A stretch of DNA of 64,000 bases from an uncultured Bacteroidales bacterium (GTDB taxonomy: Bacteria; Bacteroidota; Bacteroidia; Bacteroidales; F082). The position numbers were made by a program, and so were the translations under genes. The notes beneath the pieces were generated by a model. It did no database searches. It was given only the letters and a program-made list of their open reading frames with translations, and was not told where the DNA came from. Location: positions 124,001-188,000 of the forward strand of contig CAJOEZ010000009.1 of NCBI GenBank assembly GCA_905233685.1, written 5' to 3'. Each line of letters opens with the position of its first letter. Position 1 is the stretch's first letter. Of this stretch, positions 34,474 through 43,219 are shown in pieces.

Positions 34474-34481
34474 CAAATTTA
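34474..34481 (-). promoter_or_regulatory. TAnnTTTG -7 box for the PorG-like-uppS-bamA operon
   Basis: TAAATTTG on the minus strand, 13 bases before the start at 34461. Confidence 0.6.
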
Positions 34482-34509
34482 GAAAATTTTTCAATAAAAA
34501 CGCCAGAAA

Positions 34510-35382
34510 TCAGTTTCTATTGTCTTTTCCCCACATCAATTTGTTGCGGATGGTGCCAAAAAAGTCCTCATCCTTCATCCTGACCAAGTGGATGCAAAAG
34601 TCGGCCTTGCGCACTTTTAGCTGCACGGAAGTGTCTAAGGCACAGGTTCTTGAATCCATACTGAAGACAAATTTCTTCTCGCGTCCTTCCACCTGAATGC
34701 GGATTTCGCTGTCGTCAGGAATGACGATGGGTCGCACCGTCAAGTTGTGCGCCGCGATGGGCGTGATGACGAAGTTTTTCGCATTCGGCGCGATGATGGG
34801 TCCGCCTGCGCTCAGCGAGTAAGCCGTCGAGCCGGTCGGGGTGGCCAAGAGGATACCGTCGCCCCAATAGGTGTTGAGATAAACATCATCGACAAACACC
34901 TTGATAGCCAGCAAGCTATGCTCAGGGTTGCGGATCACGTTCAGCTCGTTGAGGGCATAGCGCACGTCGCCGAAAACGTTCTCCGGCGCGACCAATTCGA
35001 GCAAAGTACGTTGCTCCACGCCGTATTCGCCTGACAGCACGCTCTCCACCGCCTTGCTAATTTCCGTCTTCGAGATGCTGGAAAGGAAGCCCAAACGCCC
35101 CATGTTGATGCCCGCCACGGGCATTCCCGAATCGAGGACAAGGGGCACCGCGTCCAGGATGGTGCCGTCGCCGCCGATGGAGAACAACAAATCGGCTTTC
35201 AAGTCGGCGTGGGAGTGGAAAACCGTGTAGTTTATGCCTTCAGGAATAAAGGCGGCAATGATATCGGCGAAAGGCTTGTAAATCGCAATTTTAGCCTGAT
35301 TTTCAGCCAGTTCATTCAGCAGTTGGCGCAGATAATCGGCGTTCTCGGGCGCGAAATTTTTTCCGAACAGGGCGATGGTCAT
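34510..35382 (-). CDS. nadK: NAD kinase
   Basis: A 290-residue cytoplasmic enzyme that phosphorylates NAD to NADP. The GGDGT motif (LFSIGGDGTILDAVPLV), NMGRLGFLSS, the ELNVIRNPEHSLLAIKVFVD strand and LATPTGSTAYSLSAGGPI are all present. It starts inside the end of the MerR gene (four-base overlap), so the two are translationally coupled. Confidence 0.96.
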   Translation of the reverse strand: MTIALFGKNFAPENADYLRQLLNELAENQAKIAIYKPFADIIAAFIPEGINYTVFHSHADLKADLLFSIGGDGTILDAVPLVLDSGMPVAGINMGRLGFLSSISKTEISKAVESVLSGEYGVEQRTLLELVAPENVFGDVRYALNELNVIRNPEHSLLAIKVFVDDVYLNTYWGDGILLATPTGSTAYSLSAGGPIIAPNAKNFVITPIAAHNLTVRPIVIPDDSEIRIQVEGREKKFVFSMDSRTCALDTSVQLKVRKADFCIHLVRMKDEDFFGTIRNKLMWGKDNRN

Positions 35383-35729
35383 AGGGCTTTGGCTTTTTGT
35401 TTTTCAGCCAGTGACTTGTCGAGGCTGAGGAGGAAATTGCGGGTTTTGTCCAAGGTCTCCAACAGGATGATGCGCTCCTCATAATCGCTGAAGCGCTCTT
35501 TCAAGGCGGCTTTGGCACCGGCCAAGGTGTAGCCTTTCACCTTGAGCAACTGATAAATGACATGGACATAACGCACATCACGCTCGGTGAAGAGGCGGTT
35601 GCCCTTCTTGTTCTTGCGGGGGCGCAGCACGTCGAATTCCTTTTCCCAATAGCGTATCATCGAGGTGTTGACGCCGAACATGTCGGCCACCTCGCCGATG
35701 CTGTAATAATATTTTCCGGTGGGTTCCAT
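35379..35729 (-). CDS. MerR family transcriptional regulator
   Basis: A 116-residue protein made mainly of a MerR winged helix: YYSIGEVADMFGVNTSMIRYWEKEFDVLRPRKNKKGNRLFTERDVRYVHVIYQLLKVKGYTLAGAKAAL (about 6-75), then a short coiled coil. There is no ligand-binding domain, as in the small MerR proteins conserved beside nadK in Bacteroidetes. The ATG at 35729 is chosen over an in-frame TTG at 35738. The target is unknown. Confidence 0.92.
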   Translation of the reverse strand: MEPTGKYYYSIGEVADMFGVNTSMIRYWEKEFDVLRPRKNKKGNRLFTERDVRYVHVIYQLLKVKGYTLAGAKAALKERFSDYEERIILLETLDKTRNFLLSLDKSLAEKQKAKAL

Positions 35730-35734
35730 CGTAT

Positions 35735-35840
35735 TCAAAAATTCAAAGATTCAAAATTTAAAGATTCAAAGATTCAAAATTCGAAAACTTCAGTCAACTG
35801 CCAACTCCACACTCCACACTCCTAACTGAACAACTGAAAA
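35735..35840. repeat. low-complexity ATTCAAAG repeats and CAACTG/CACACTCC repeats
   Basis: ATTCAAAG-type units recur five or six times (35735-35785), followed by TCAACTGCCAACTCCACACTCCACACTCCTAACTG. Short direct repeats of this type fill the gap between the MerR gene and the peptidase gene upstream. No TAnnTTTG box is visible for the MerR-nadK pair. Confidence 0.65.
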
Positions 35841-36812
35841 CTAATCTAACGTTTGTGTCGGCAAGGTCGACTGTTCCAAAATTTGATTGTATTCGTTGGG
35901 GGTAAGATCATTGTACAAAAAATTGATCGGGTCAATGGGAGTGCCGTTTTTCAACACCTCGTAGTGCAGGTGGACACCCGTCGTCTTGCCCGTGTTGCCG
36001 ATATAGCCGATGAGCTGTCCGCGCTTCACTTTCTGGCCTCGGCGCACAGCCGCCTTCTGCAAATGCGCATAACGTGTCTTGTAGCCAAAGCCGTGATTGA
36101 TGGTGACCATGTTGCCGTAGCCCCAATGCCCGTTTTCCACCTCTTCCACCACGCCGTCGCCCGTGGCATAGGCCTCGGTGCCCATCTGCGCCGAGAAGTC
36201 CATGCCGCTGTGGAACTTTTCCACCTTGTAAATCGGGTCGGGACGATAGCCAAAGTAGGACGAAATGTACTTGATTTCCACCTCTTTAAGCGGGAAAATG
36301 GCGGGTATGCAGGCCAACATCTGCTCCTTGTTGCGAGCCATCTCAAACAGCTCGTCGTAAGAAAGCGACTGATGATAAAGCTGGCTGGCGAGAATATCCA
36401 ATTTCATCGCCACGTCCACCACCTGATCCGAGTTGCGGTAGCCATACAACTCTGCATAACGGTTCATGTTCATGAATCCCGACTTGCGTGTGTTGCTCGG
36501 AATCGGGTCGGCCTCAAACATGACGCGGTACAAGTCGTTGTCGCGCTGTTCCATGTCGGCCACTAATATCTCCATATTGTCCAATCGGTCGCTCAAAATG
36601 TCATATTGTAACTTCATGTATTCCAACTCACGTGCCTGCATTTTTTCCTTTGGCGACTGGAAAAACGTGTACAGCAAAAGCGCAAATAGAAACGTGCCTC
36701 CAGCGATAGCCAACAGGAGCAAAAATGCCCTGCCGATGCGCCGGGGAAGCGACAGCTTGAACTTCTCGAACTTCAGGGTTTTATGGTTGAAAATATATTT
36801 CTGTTTCGCCAT
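35841..36812 (-). CDS. M23 family metallopeptidase, membrane-anchored
   Basis: A 323-residue peptidoglycan hydrolase-type protein. Starting at 36812, a basic N-terminus is followed by one membrane segment (AFLLLLAIAGGTFLFALLLYTFF, about 29-51), a coiled coil, and a C-terminal LytM domain. The zinc ligands are all visible: HSGMD (His and Asp, about 204-208) and HLHYE. It would cut peptide cross-links or, if regulated, activate amidases in the periplasm. It is divergent from alaS. Confidence 0.93.
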   Translation of the reverse strand: MAKQKYIFNHKTLKFEKFKLSLPRRIGRAFLLLLAIAGGTFLFALLLYTFFQSPKEKMQARELEYMKLQYDILSDRLDNMEILVADMEQRDNDLYRVMFEADPIPSNTRKSGFMNMNRYAELYGYRNSDQVVDVAMKLDILASQLYHQSLSYDELFEMARNKEQMLACIPAIFPLKEVEIKYISSYFGYRPDPIYKVEKFHSGMDFSAQMGTEAYATGDGVVEEVENGHWGYGNMVTINHGFGYKTRYAHLQKAAVRRGQKVKRGQLIGYIGNTGKTTGVHLHYEVLKNGTPIDPINFLYNDLTPNEYNQILEQSTLPTQTLD

Positions 36813-36861
36813 GAAAATCGATTTTTTAACTTTTAGAAACGATTCTCCTCGATTTCTATTG

Positions 36862-36890
36862 CGCAAAATTACGGATTTTGCGTAACTTTG
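36862..36890. promoter_or_regulatory. divergent promoters of the M23 gene and alaS with central inverted repeat
   Basis: The minus-strand box TAATTTTG (36864-36871) and the plus-strand box TAACTTTG (36883-36890) are only 11 bases apart. CGCAAAAT (36862-36869) and ATTTTGCG (36875-36882) form a perfect 8-bp inverted repeat between them. The two promoters probably compete; the repeat could be an operator or simply the mirrored promoters. Confidence 0.6.
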
Positions 36891-36940
36891 CACGTTTTTT
36901 TGAAGCATTTTTTGAAATAGAAATACATAATCAATTGAAT

Positions 36941-39550
36941 ATGAACGCATACGAAATCAGAAACAGCTTTTTGGACTTCTTTCGCTCCAAAGGCCATGAA
37001 ATAGTGCCCTCGGCACCCATCGTCGTCAAGAACGACCCCACGCTGATGTTCACCAACGCCGGCATGAACCAGTTCAAGGACATTTTCCTCGGCAACCAGC
37101 CCACCAAGTGGAAACGCGCCGCCGACACGCAAAAATGCCTTCGCGTCTCGGGCAAACACAATGATTTGGAGGAAGTCGGCCACGACACCTACCACCACAC
37201 CATGTTCGAGATGCTCGGCAACTGGAGTTTCGGCGACTACTTCAAGAAAGAGGCCATCGCCTACGCTTGGGAATACCTCACCGAAGTGGTGAAAATCGAC
37301 AAGGACAGATTGTATGTTACGGTCTTCGGCGGCGACGAAAAGGACGGACAACCTGCTGACATGGAGGCATTTGGCTACTGGAAAGAGCATGTCAGCGAGG
37401 ACCGTATCATCTACGGCAACAAGAAGGACAACTTCTGGGAAATGGGCGAAGCCGGTCCTTGCGGCCCCTGCTCCGAAATCCATATCGACCTGCGCGACGA
37501 CAAAGCCCGCAAGCAAATCGCCGGCCGCGACTTGGTGAACATGGACGACCCGCAAGTGATTGAAATCTGGAACCTTGTGTTCATGCAATACAACCGCATG
37601 GCCGACGGCCACTTGGTGGAACTGCCCGCCAAGCACGTCGATACGGGCATGGGCTTTGAAAGATTGGTGCGTGTGCTGCAAGGCAAGACCTCCAACTACG
37701 ACACCGACGTCTTCCAGCCGCTGATTCAGGAGATTGCGAAGATGTCGGGCGTGGCCTACGGCAAGGCCGAGAAGACCGACGTGGCCATGCGCGTCATCGC
37801 CGACCACTGCCGCGCCGTGAGTTTCGCCATCGCTGACGGACAGCTGCCGTCCAATAACGGCGCTGGTTATGTCATCCGCCGCGTGTTGCGTCGCGCCGTA
37901 CGCTACGGCTTCACTTTCCTTGGTTTTGACGAGCCGTTTGTGTGCCAGTTGCTGCCCGTTTTGGTGCAACAGATGGCGCATAACTTCCCCGAAATCAAGG
38001 CGCAAGAGGAGTTGGTCGGGAAGGTCATCCGCGAGGAGGAAGCCGCGTTCCTGCGCACTTTGGCGCAAGGTATCAAGCGCTTCGAGGGCTATGTGGAACA
38101 GCACCCGAAGCAGAACATAGACGGCAATTTCGCCTTCGAGCTGTTCGACACTTTCGGTTTCCCCATCGACCTCACGCAGCTGATGGCTACTGAGAAGGGC
38201 ATTAACGTGGACATGGACGGCTTCAAGGCCAACCTCGAAGAGCAGAAAAACCGCTCGCGCAAGGCCGCCGAGAAAGCCAATGGCGACTGGGTCATCGTGA
38301 ACGAAAGCGAACAACCCACTGAGTTCGTCGGCTATGCCGGCCTGATTTGCGAGAGCCATATTCTGCGCTTCCGCGAGGTGGTGGCCAAGAAGCAGAAACA
38401 CTTTGAAATCGTGCTGGACAAGACTCCGTTCTATGCCGAAATGGGCGGCGAGGTCGGCGACACCGGCACCTTGACCTCCGAAAACGAGACCATCAACATT
38501 ATTAATACGGTGAAGGAGAACAACCTCGTCATCCACATCACCGAACAGTTGCCGCAGAACCCCGAGGCATCGTTTATCGCCACCGTCGACGCACAACGCC
38601 GTCAGCGCATCGCCAACAACCACAGCGCGACGCACCTGATGCACGCCGCTTTGCGTCAGGTTTTGGGCAGCCATGTCGAGCAAAAGGGCTCGTTGGTCGA
38701 CGACCAACGCCTGCGCTTCGACTTCAGCCACTTCGCCAAGATGACGACTGAAGAGCTCCGCCAAGTGGAGAAAATCGTGAACCGCAAAATCCGCGAGAAC
38801 ATCCCCAACGTCACCTACGCCGAACTCCCGATTGACGAGGCCAAGGCCATGGGCGCAACAGCCTTGTTTGGCGAGAAATACGGCGACAAGGTGCGCGTGG
38901 TGGTCTTCGACAAGGACTTCTCCATGGAACTCTGCGGCGGCTGCCACACCTCCGCCACGGGTAATATCGGAATGTTCAAGATTGTGAGTGAAGGTGCCAT
39001 TGCAGCGGGCATCCGCCGTATCGAGGCCATCACGGGCGAGGCCGTGGAGCAATATCTCGACGAGCAACTCGACCTCATTGGACAAATCAAGGAAACGGTC
39101 AAGAGCCCCGATTTGGTGAAAGGTGTCACTTCGCTCAGCGAGCAAAATTCCGCCTTGAAGAAAGAGGTTGAACACCTGATGCAAGAGAAAGCCCAAGCCA
39201 CGGCCGAAAAGCTGCATGAGAAAGCCATCGACCACGAGGGCTTCAAACTTATCATGGATACTCTGCCTTGCAGCGGCGACCAATTGCGCAATATCGCCCT
39301 GCTGCTCAAGCAAATGAACGAGAGCACCATTGCCATCTTAGGCTCTGTTACCGACGGCAAGCCTTCGCTCTGCCTCCTTTTGCCCGAAGCCTTTGCCGAT
39401 GCCAAAGGTCTCGATGCCACCAAGCTCATCCGCGAAGTGGCCAAGGAAATCCAAGGCGGTGGTGGCGGACAGAAGACCCTTTGCGTGGCCGGCGGTCGCA
39501 ACGCCGATGGACTGCCTAAGGCAATGCAGATGCTGAGGGAGAGGATTTAA
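36941..39550 (+). CDS. alaS: alanyl-tRNA synthetase
   Basis: An 869-residue enzyme that charges tRNA-Ala. The class II catalytic core opens with IRNSFLDFFRSKGHEIVPSAP and FTNAGMNQFKD; the editing domain has the zinc-binding HSATHLMH and CGGCHTSATGNIG. The C-terminal oligomerisation part has GGGGGQKTLCVAGGR. The ATG at 36941 is chosen because upstream in-frame codons lie in the promoter. Length is normal. The long frame opposite it on the minus strand is a shadow. Confidence 0.97.
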   Translation: MNAYEIRNSFLDFFRSKGHEIVPSAPIVVKNDPTLMFTNAGMNQFKDIFLGNQPTKWKRAADTQKCLRVSGKHNDLEEVGHDTYHHTMFEMLGNWSFGDYFKKEAIAYAWEYLTEVVKIDKDRLYVTVFGGDEKDGQPADMEAFGYWKEHVSEDRIIYGNKKDNFWEMGEAGPCGPCSEIHIDLRDDKARKQIAGRDLVNMDDPQVIEIWNLVFMQYNRMADGHLVELPAKHVDTGMGFERLVRVLQGKTSNYDTDVFQPLIQEIAKMSGVAYGKAEKTDVAMRVIADHCRAVSFAIADGQLPSNNGAGYVIRRVLRRAVRYGFTFLGFDEPFVCQLLPVLVQQMAHNFPEIKAQEELVGKVIREEEAAFLRTLAQGIKRFEGYVEQHPKQNIDGNFAFELFDTFGFPIDLTQLMATEKGINVDMDGFKANLEEQKNRSRKAAEKANGDWVIVNESEQPTEFVGYAGLICESHILRFREVVAKKQKHFEIVLDKTPFYAEMGGEVGDTGTLTSENETINIINTVKENNLVIHITEQLPQNPEASFIATVDAQRRQRIANNHSATHLMHAALRQVLGSHVEQKGSLVDDQRLRFDFSHFAKMTTEELRQVEKIVNRKIRENIPNVTYAELPIDEAKAMGATALFGEKYGDKVRVVVFDKDFSMELCGGCHTSATGNIGMFKIVSEGAIAAGIRRIEAITGEAVEQYLDEQLDLIGQIKETVKSPDLVKGVTSLSEQNSALKKEVEHLMQEKAQATAEKLHEKAIDHEGFKLIMDTLPCSGDQLRNIALLLKQMNESTIAILGSVTDGKPSLCLLLPEAFADAKGLDATKLIREVAKEIQGGGGGQKTLCVAGGRNADGLPKAMQMLRERI

Positions 39551-39576
39551 AAGTACGCAGCGCTACGGCCTGCCTT

Positions 39577-40791
39577 TTATAAACGGCTATTTTCTGGAAC
39601 TTCGCCACATAGGATGAAGAGCAGACAAACCACCGCAATAGCTTGCAGTCGGTATGTGAACCACCAATGCAGATAGCTGTGGTTGGCCAAAAGGAGGTAC
39701 CAAACGTAAGGCATCAGACCGACAAGCAAGAACAAAACGACTTTCTTATAGCTGATTTTCACACGGTTAGCAAAACTGAAAAGAAGCAAAACCACGGCTG
39801 CAATACCGATTATCCAAAGGTTGAACATTCTGAAATTCTTCGTCAAGGCATCCCAGCGGGTAAATTCCTCGGCCTCCATGCGATAAAGGCTTACCTCGTA
39901 AGCGTCGGCGAAGATGTTTTGGCCCAAAATGAGGCTCGCCATGGCCCATTTCGTGACAAAAGTGAGGGCAAAGCCTAAGCCCCAAAGCAGGATTATTTTG
40001 CTGATTTCGATTAAGTTATCTTTAATTTGAAGCTCATCGTCGCGCTTCAGCGAGAGCATGACGGCCAAGGGAATGCCCAATGTCAGTAAAGGGGTGGTGA
40101 GCAGGTCGAAATAGCAAGTCAAGGAGCCGATGACGAAAAACAAAAGCCCGAAATTCGCTGATTTTTCGCGTCTTATAACAAGCAAACTGCCTATGATTGT
40201 GAGCGCCAAAACCGGGAAAAACTGCATCGAAAACTGCATCACGAAGCCGTAAGTGACCAAGAAACCCATTGCCAAGGCGAGGGTTTTCATTAGGCCAGCC
40301 TTGGGGTAATAAGCACAAAGCAGTATCACGATGAGTATGGAGCTGACAATGAACAAGACATGCCGTAAAGTCACGAAATCCATCACAAGGAACAGCGGAC
40401 GGAACAAGAAGGTACTACCGTGCCAATAACGCGCATAATGCTGTTCTTCAAGGGTTTCACCATTTACCGTGCGGAGTAAAAGATCTGTTTGGTCCCAGTC
40501 GCGTCCCTTTTCGCTCATGCGAATCATCAGCATAGCGGATTTGACGGGCTGCTTGCGGTCAATGCTGTATATTTGGTTCATAATCAGCGCGTCCGTGAAG
40601 TTGTCCATCTGGCATTGCTCCTTATTTATAATGGCTTTCGGATACAGCCCCTCTTCCACCATTATTGGCGCCGATTCGGCAATGTGCGCCTTGATGCCTT
40701 TGTCGGGCAGCAGGCACGACAAAACCGCAAAAACAAAATAGGCCGCGATGAGGATGGCGAAAGTCTTACAAAAGAGGGCGAACTTATTCAT
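39577..40791 (-). CDS. multi-pass membrane protein, unknown function
   Basis: A 404-residue integral membrane protein with roughly nine hydrophobic segments (for example TFAILIAAYFVFAVLSCLLP, HVLFIVSSILIVILLCAYYP, VVLFLLVGLMPYVWYLLLA, AIAVVCLLFILC) and an extracytoplasmic loop after the first one. The pattern resembles GT-C-type glycosyltransferases or O-antigen-type proteins, but I see no decisive motif. It overlaps the stop of a family 2 glycosyltransferase gene by eight bases, so a role in building or modifying a lipid-linked glycan is likely. Confidence 0.8.
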   Translation of the reverse strand: MNKFALFCKTFAILIAAYFVFAVLSCLLPDKGIKAHIAESAPIMVEEGLYPKAIINKEQCQMDNFTDALIMNQIYSIDRKQPVKSAMLMIRMSEKGRDWDQTDLLLRTVNGETLEEQHYARYWHGSTFLFRPLFLVMDFVTLRHVLFIVSSILIVILLCAYYPKAGLMKTLALAMGFLVTYGFVMQFSMQFFPVLALTIIGSLLVIRREKSANFGLLFFVIGSLTCYFDLLTTPLLTLGIPLAVMLSLKRDDELQIKDNLIEISKIILLWGLGFALTFVTKWAMASLILGQNIFADAYEVSLYRMEAEEFTRWDALTKNFRMFNLWIIGIAAVVLLLFSFANRVKISYKKVVLFLLVGLMPYVWYLLLANHSYLHWWFTYRLQAIAVVCLLFILCGEVPENSRL

Positions 40792-41719
40792 TTTCAAAGG
40801 CAATCAGTTGAAGTTCAAAGGCTTTGCGGTTGTGGCTGATGATGACATCGAGACAAAGACCCGTGAAGAGTGACAGCAGTCCGGCCAAGGCTAAGAAACC
40901 CGAAGTAATCAAAGTGGGGAAACGCGGCACGAGGCCGATTTTCAGGTATTCGGTCAGCACGGGGATGAACAGCCCGACAGCCACCGCCAAAAGCACCACC
41001 GCCAAAGTGCCGAAAAACAGCATCGGGCGGTAGTTCTTGAACAGCGAGAAGATGATTTTCAGGATTTTAAGGCCGTCTTTCACGGTGTTAAGCTTGGAGT
41101 TTCCCTCCTTGCGGTCGCTGTATGCGATGGGTTTTTCCACGATGTCAAAGCGCTTGTCCAAGGCGTGGATGGTCATTTCAGTCTCGATCTCGAAGCCTTC
41201 CGACATGACGGGAAACAGTTTGACGAACCTGCGGCTGAAAGCACGGTAACCGGTCATGATATCGTGAATATCAACGTTCCAGAGGCGGTTGATGAGACCT
41301 CGCACAAGTTTGTTTCCCGAGTTGTGGAGCGGGCGTTTGTTCTCCGAAAAATAGGTGGTCGAGAGGCGGTCGCCGATGACCATGTCGATGCCGTTGTCTA
41401 TCACAGGTTTGACCATCTCCGCAGCGGCTTGGGCGGGATAGGTGCCGTCGCCGTCGGCCATGAGATAGCAGTCGGCCTCGATTTCGCGAAACATACGCCG
41501 CACCACGTTGCCTTTGCCCTGTCGCGGCTCATGCCTGACCACGGCACCAGCTTCGGCAGCGATTTGGGCGGTGCCGTCGGTCGAGTTGTTGTCGTAAACA
41601 TAGACGACGGCTTCGGGAAGGGCGGCCTTGAAGTCGGCCACCACCTTGCCGATGGACTGCGCCTCGTTGTAACAGGGAATCAGGACGGCTATGCGTTGCG
41701 GTCTTGTCGGGTCGTTCAT
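40784..41719 (-). CDS. family 2 glycosyltransferase with C-terminal membrane segments
   Basis: A 311-residue GT-A enzyme related to DPM1/GtrB-type polyprenyl-phosphate sugar transferases. The N-terminus IAVLIPCYNEAQSIGKVV, the nucleotide-sugar site YDNNSTDGTAQIA, MADGDGTYPA (metal-binding DGD) and GYRAFSRR are clear. Two membrane segments follow (MLFFGTLAVVLLAVAVGLFIPVL and LITSGFLALAGLLSLFTGLCLDVII). It probably charges a lipid carrier with a sugar for the adjacent membrane protein. It has its own -7 box. Confidence 0.9.
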   Translation of the reverse strand: MNDPTRPQRIAVLIPCYNEAQSIGKVVADFKAALPEAVVYVYDNNSTDGTAQIAAEAGAVVRHEPRQGKGNVVRRMFREIEADCYLMADGDGTYPAQAAAEMVKPVIDNGIDMVIGDRLSTTYFSENKRPLHNSGNKLVRGLINRLWNVDIHDIMTGYRAFSRRFVKLFPVMSEGFEIETEMTIHALDKRFDIVEKPIAYSDRKEGNSKLNTVKDGLKILKIIFSLFKNYRPMLFFGTLAVVLLAVAVGLFIPVLTEYLKIGLVPRFPTLITSGFLALAGLLSLFTGLCLDVIISHNRKAFELQLIAFENE

Positions 41720-41739
41720 TGTGCTGATGGTTTACGAGG

Positions 41740-41747
41740 CAAAGATA
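41740..41747 (-). promoter_or_regulatory. TAnnTTTG -7 box for the glycosyltransferase pair
   Basis: TATCTTTG on the minus strand, 21 bases before the start at 41719; it lies seven bases from the stop codon of the upstream gene. Confidence 0.6.
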
Positions 41748-41753
41748 CGCTAT

Positions 41754-43139
41754 TTATCTTTTCGCAGCCTTTTTTCGAGCCATTTTCCTGACAGTGACCT
41801 CAAGGTTGCCGTCGGGAGCTGGAGCGGGTGCCGCGCCGATTTTCATACCAGGTTTGATGAGGATGTATTCAGGGAAAGTGCGCACATTATAAGCCTCCAA
41901 AAGAAGGATGTTGCTGCCCAAATTGAGCAATGGCCAGCCATATTGTTTCTCGCCGAATTGCTTTTTGTAAAGCTCCATTTTGTCGCGAGTGGCGATGGTG
42001 AGGATTTGCACCGTGTCCTGCCATTGATAGTGAAGTGCTTTTAATTCGGAAAACTGTCGCTCGCAGATAGGTGACTGTCCGTCAACGAATTGCAGCAGAA
42101 CAAGGTTGTCTTTGAAATCGGAGAGGCTGACATCGTTTCCATCGCTGTCTTTCAGCGTGAAGTCGGTGGCGGCGGCATCGGGTGCAAGGCGGTTGAATTT
42201 CTCGAAGAAATTGACGATGATTACCTTATGCTCAGCGTATTTCGTTTGGCTTTTAATATAATTAAGGTGGTCGATGGCTAACTTGCGTGTCTTTGGTTCG
42301 CCATAGCAGAGCTTTTGCAGGTTGCAGATGGTGATGAGCTCGGCCAATTGCGGATTCTTTGACATGAGCGGTTCGGTGTCAAGATATTTTTTGAACGCTA
42401 CCGGACCTTCCATGAAAGCGTCGTTGAGCAGGTGAGTGTCGTATGTGGCTCTGTTGAAATAACCGTCAAACAGTTCCTTGAACAGGTCGATGTAAGCCGA
42501 TTGCGTGTAAAGCACGGGCTTGTCGTCGAAGTATTCAGTGACGACTTTCTTTCCGCCATCAGTGCTGATTCCCAAACGAATAGCCGCAATTTTGTACTGG
42601 ATATGGTTCTTCACGTAGTCCGATTGGATGTCGGGCAACTCGCGGCTGATGGCGTTTTCGATGGAGTCGATATAACGTACCTGCCGCCCACGGTAAATCT
42701 GGTTGAAATGCTCGATGAGATAACCGTTGATGATTTCTTCCGAAAGCACCATTTGGCGATAGAGTCCCTTGTCGGTGGCGCGTTTCACACGGATCGTGGG
42801 CAACTCTTTCTCGAAATACGAGACATTCTCTTTTGGTTCGGGCACAAGGATTTCGATGTCATAGGTGGCGTTGGGCGTCAAAACAAGGTCGACGTACTCC
42901 AAACCCACGTAAATGCGCGCCGGAAGCACTTGCTTGACGTTGCCTTCGAGAATGAAGTTGCCTTTTTCATCCGTTTGGCTTTCAGCGATTTGAATGCCGC
43001 TTTCGGTGATAAGGTCTTCATACACAAAAAGCCGCATCAAGGCCTCTTTTTGGTTGCTCCGCCCAGTGAGAATCACGTTTTGGGCTTGGGCCACAAAGAA
43101 AAACAGGGACAAAAGCCCGGTAATCATCCATTTTTTCAT
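41754..43139 (-). CDS. secreted thioredoxin-fold protein without CxxC
   Basis: A 461-residue exported protein. The ATG at 43139 gives a signal peptide ending LFFFVAQAQ. An N-terminal beta-rich domain resembles DUF4369 (about 20-120), a helical middle follows, and the end (about 330-450) is a thioredoxin-like fold: FTLKDSDGNDVSLSDFKDNLVLLQFVDGQSPICERQF. TlpA/ResA relatives have CxxC at this point; here only one cysteine remains (SPIC), so it is probably not a dithiol oxidoreductase. It ends in a basic MARKKAAKR. A chaperone or binding role is possible. Confidence 0.8.
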   Translation of the reverse strand: MKKWMITGLLSLFFFVAQAQNVILTGRSNQKEALMRLFVYEDLITESGIQIAESQTDEKGNFILEGNVKQVLPARIYVGLEYVDLVLTPNATYDIEILVPEPKENVSYFEKELPTIRVKRATDKGLYRQMVLSEEIINGYLIEHFNQIYRGRQVRYIDSIENAISRELPDIQSDYVKNHIQYKIAAIRLGISTDGGKKVVTEYFDDKPVLYTQSAYIDLFKELFDGYFNRATYDTHLLNDAFMEGPVAFKKYLDTEPLMSKNPQLAELITICNLQKLCYGEPKTRKLAIDHLNYIKSQTKYAEHKVIIVNFFEKFNRLAPDAAATDFTLKDSDGNDVSLSDFKDNLVLLQFVDGQSPICERQFSELKALHYQWQDTVQILTIATRDKMELYKKQFGEKQYGWPLLNLGSNILLLEAYNVRTFPEYILIKPGMKIGAAPAPAPDGNLEVTVRKMARKKAAKR

Positions 43140-43207
43140 GCCTTGAAAACGCGACCGCCGCGAAAATATTGTTTTCGGCATTTTTTCGGACATCCGCCGA
43201 TTTTCAC

Positions 43208-43215
43208 TATTTTTG
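43208..43215 (+). promoter_or_regulatory. TAnnTTTG -7 box for rlmN, leaderless
   Basis: TATTTTTG ends five bases before the ATG at 43220. Since Bacteroidetes transcripts start about four to five bases after this box, the mRNA should begin at or beside the start codon. Confidence 0.65.
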
Positions 43216-43219
43216 CCGC

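Noticed and set aside
36869..39313. 814-codon open frame opposite alaS on the minus strand
   Set aside because: alaS is certain on the plus strand; the antisense frame is low-complexity in Val/His/Leu/Ala, as expected from strong third-position bias, and has no domain or promoter.
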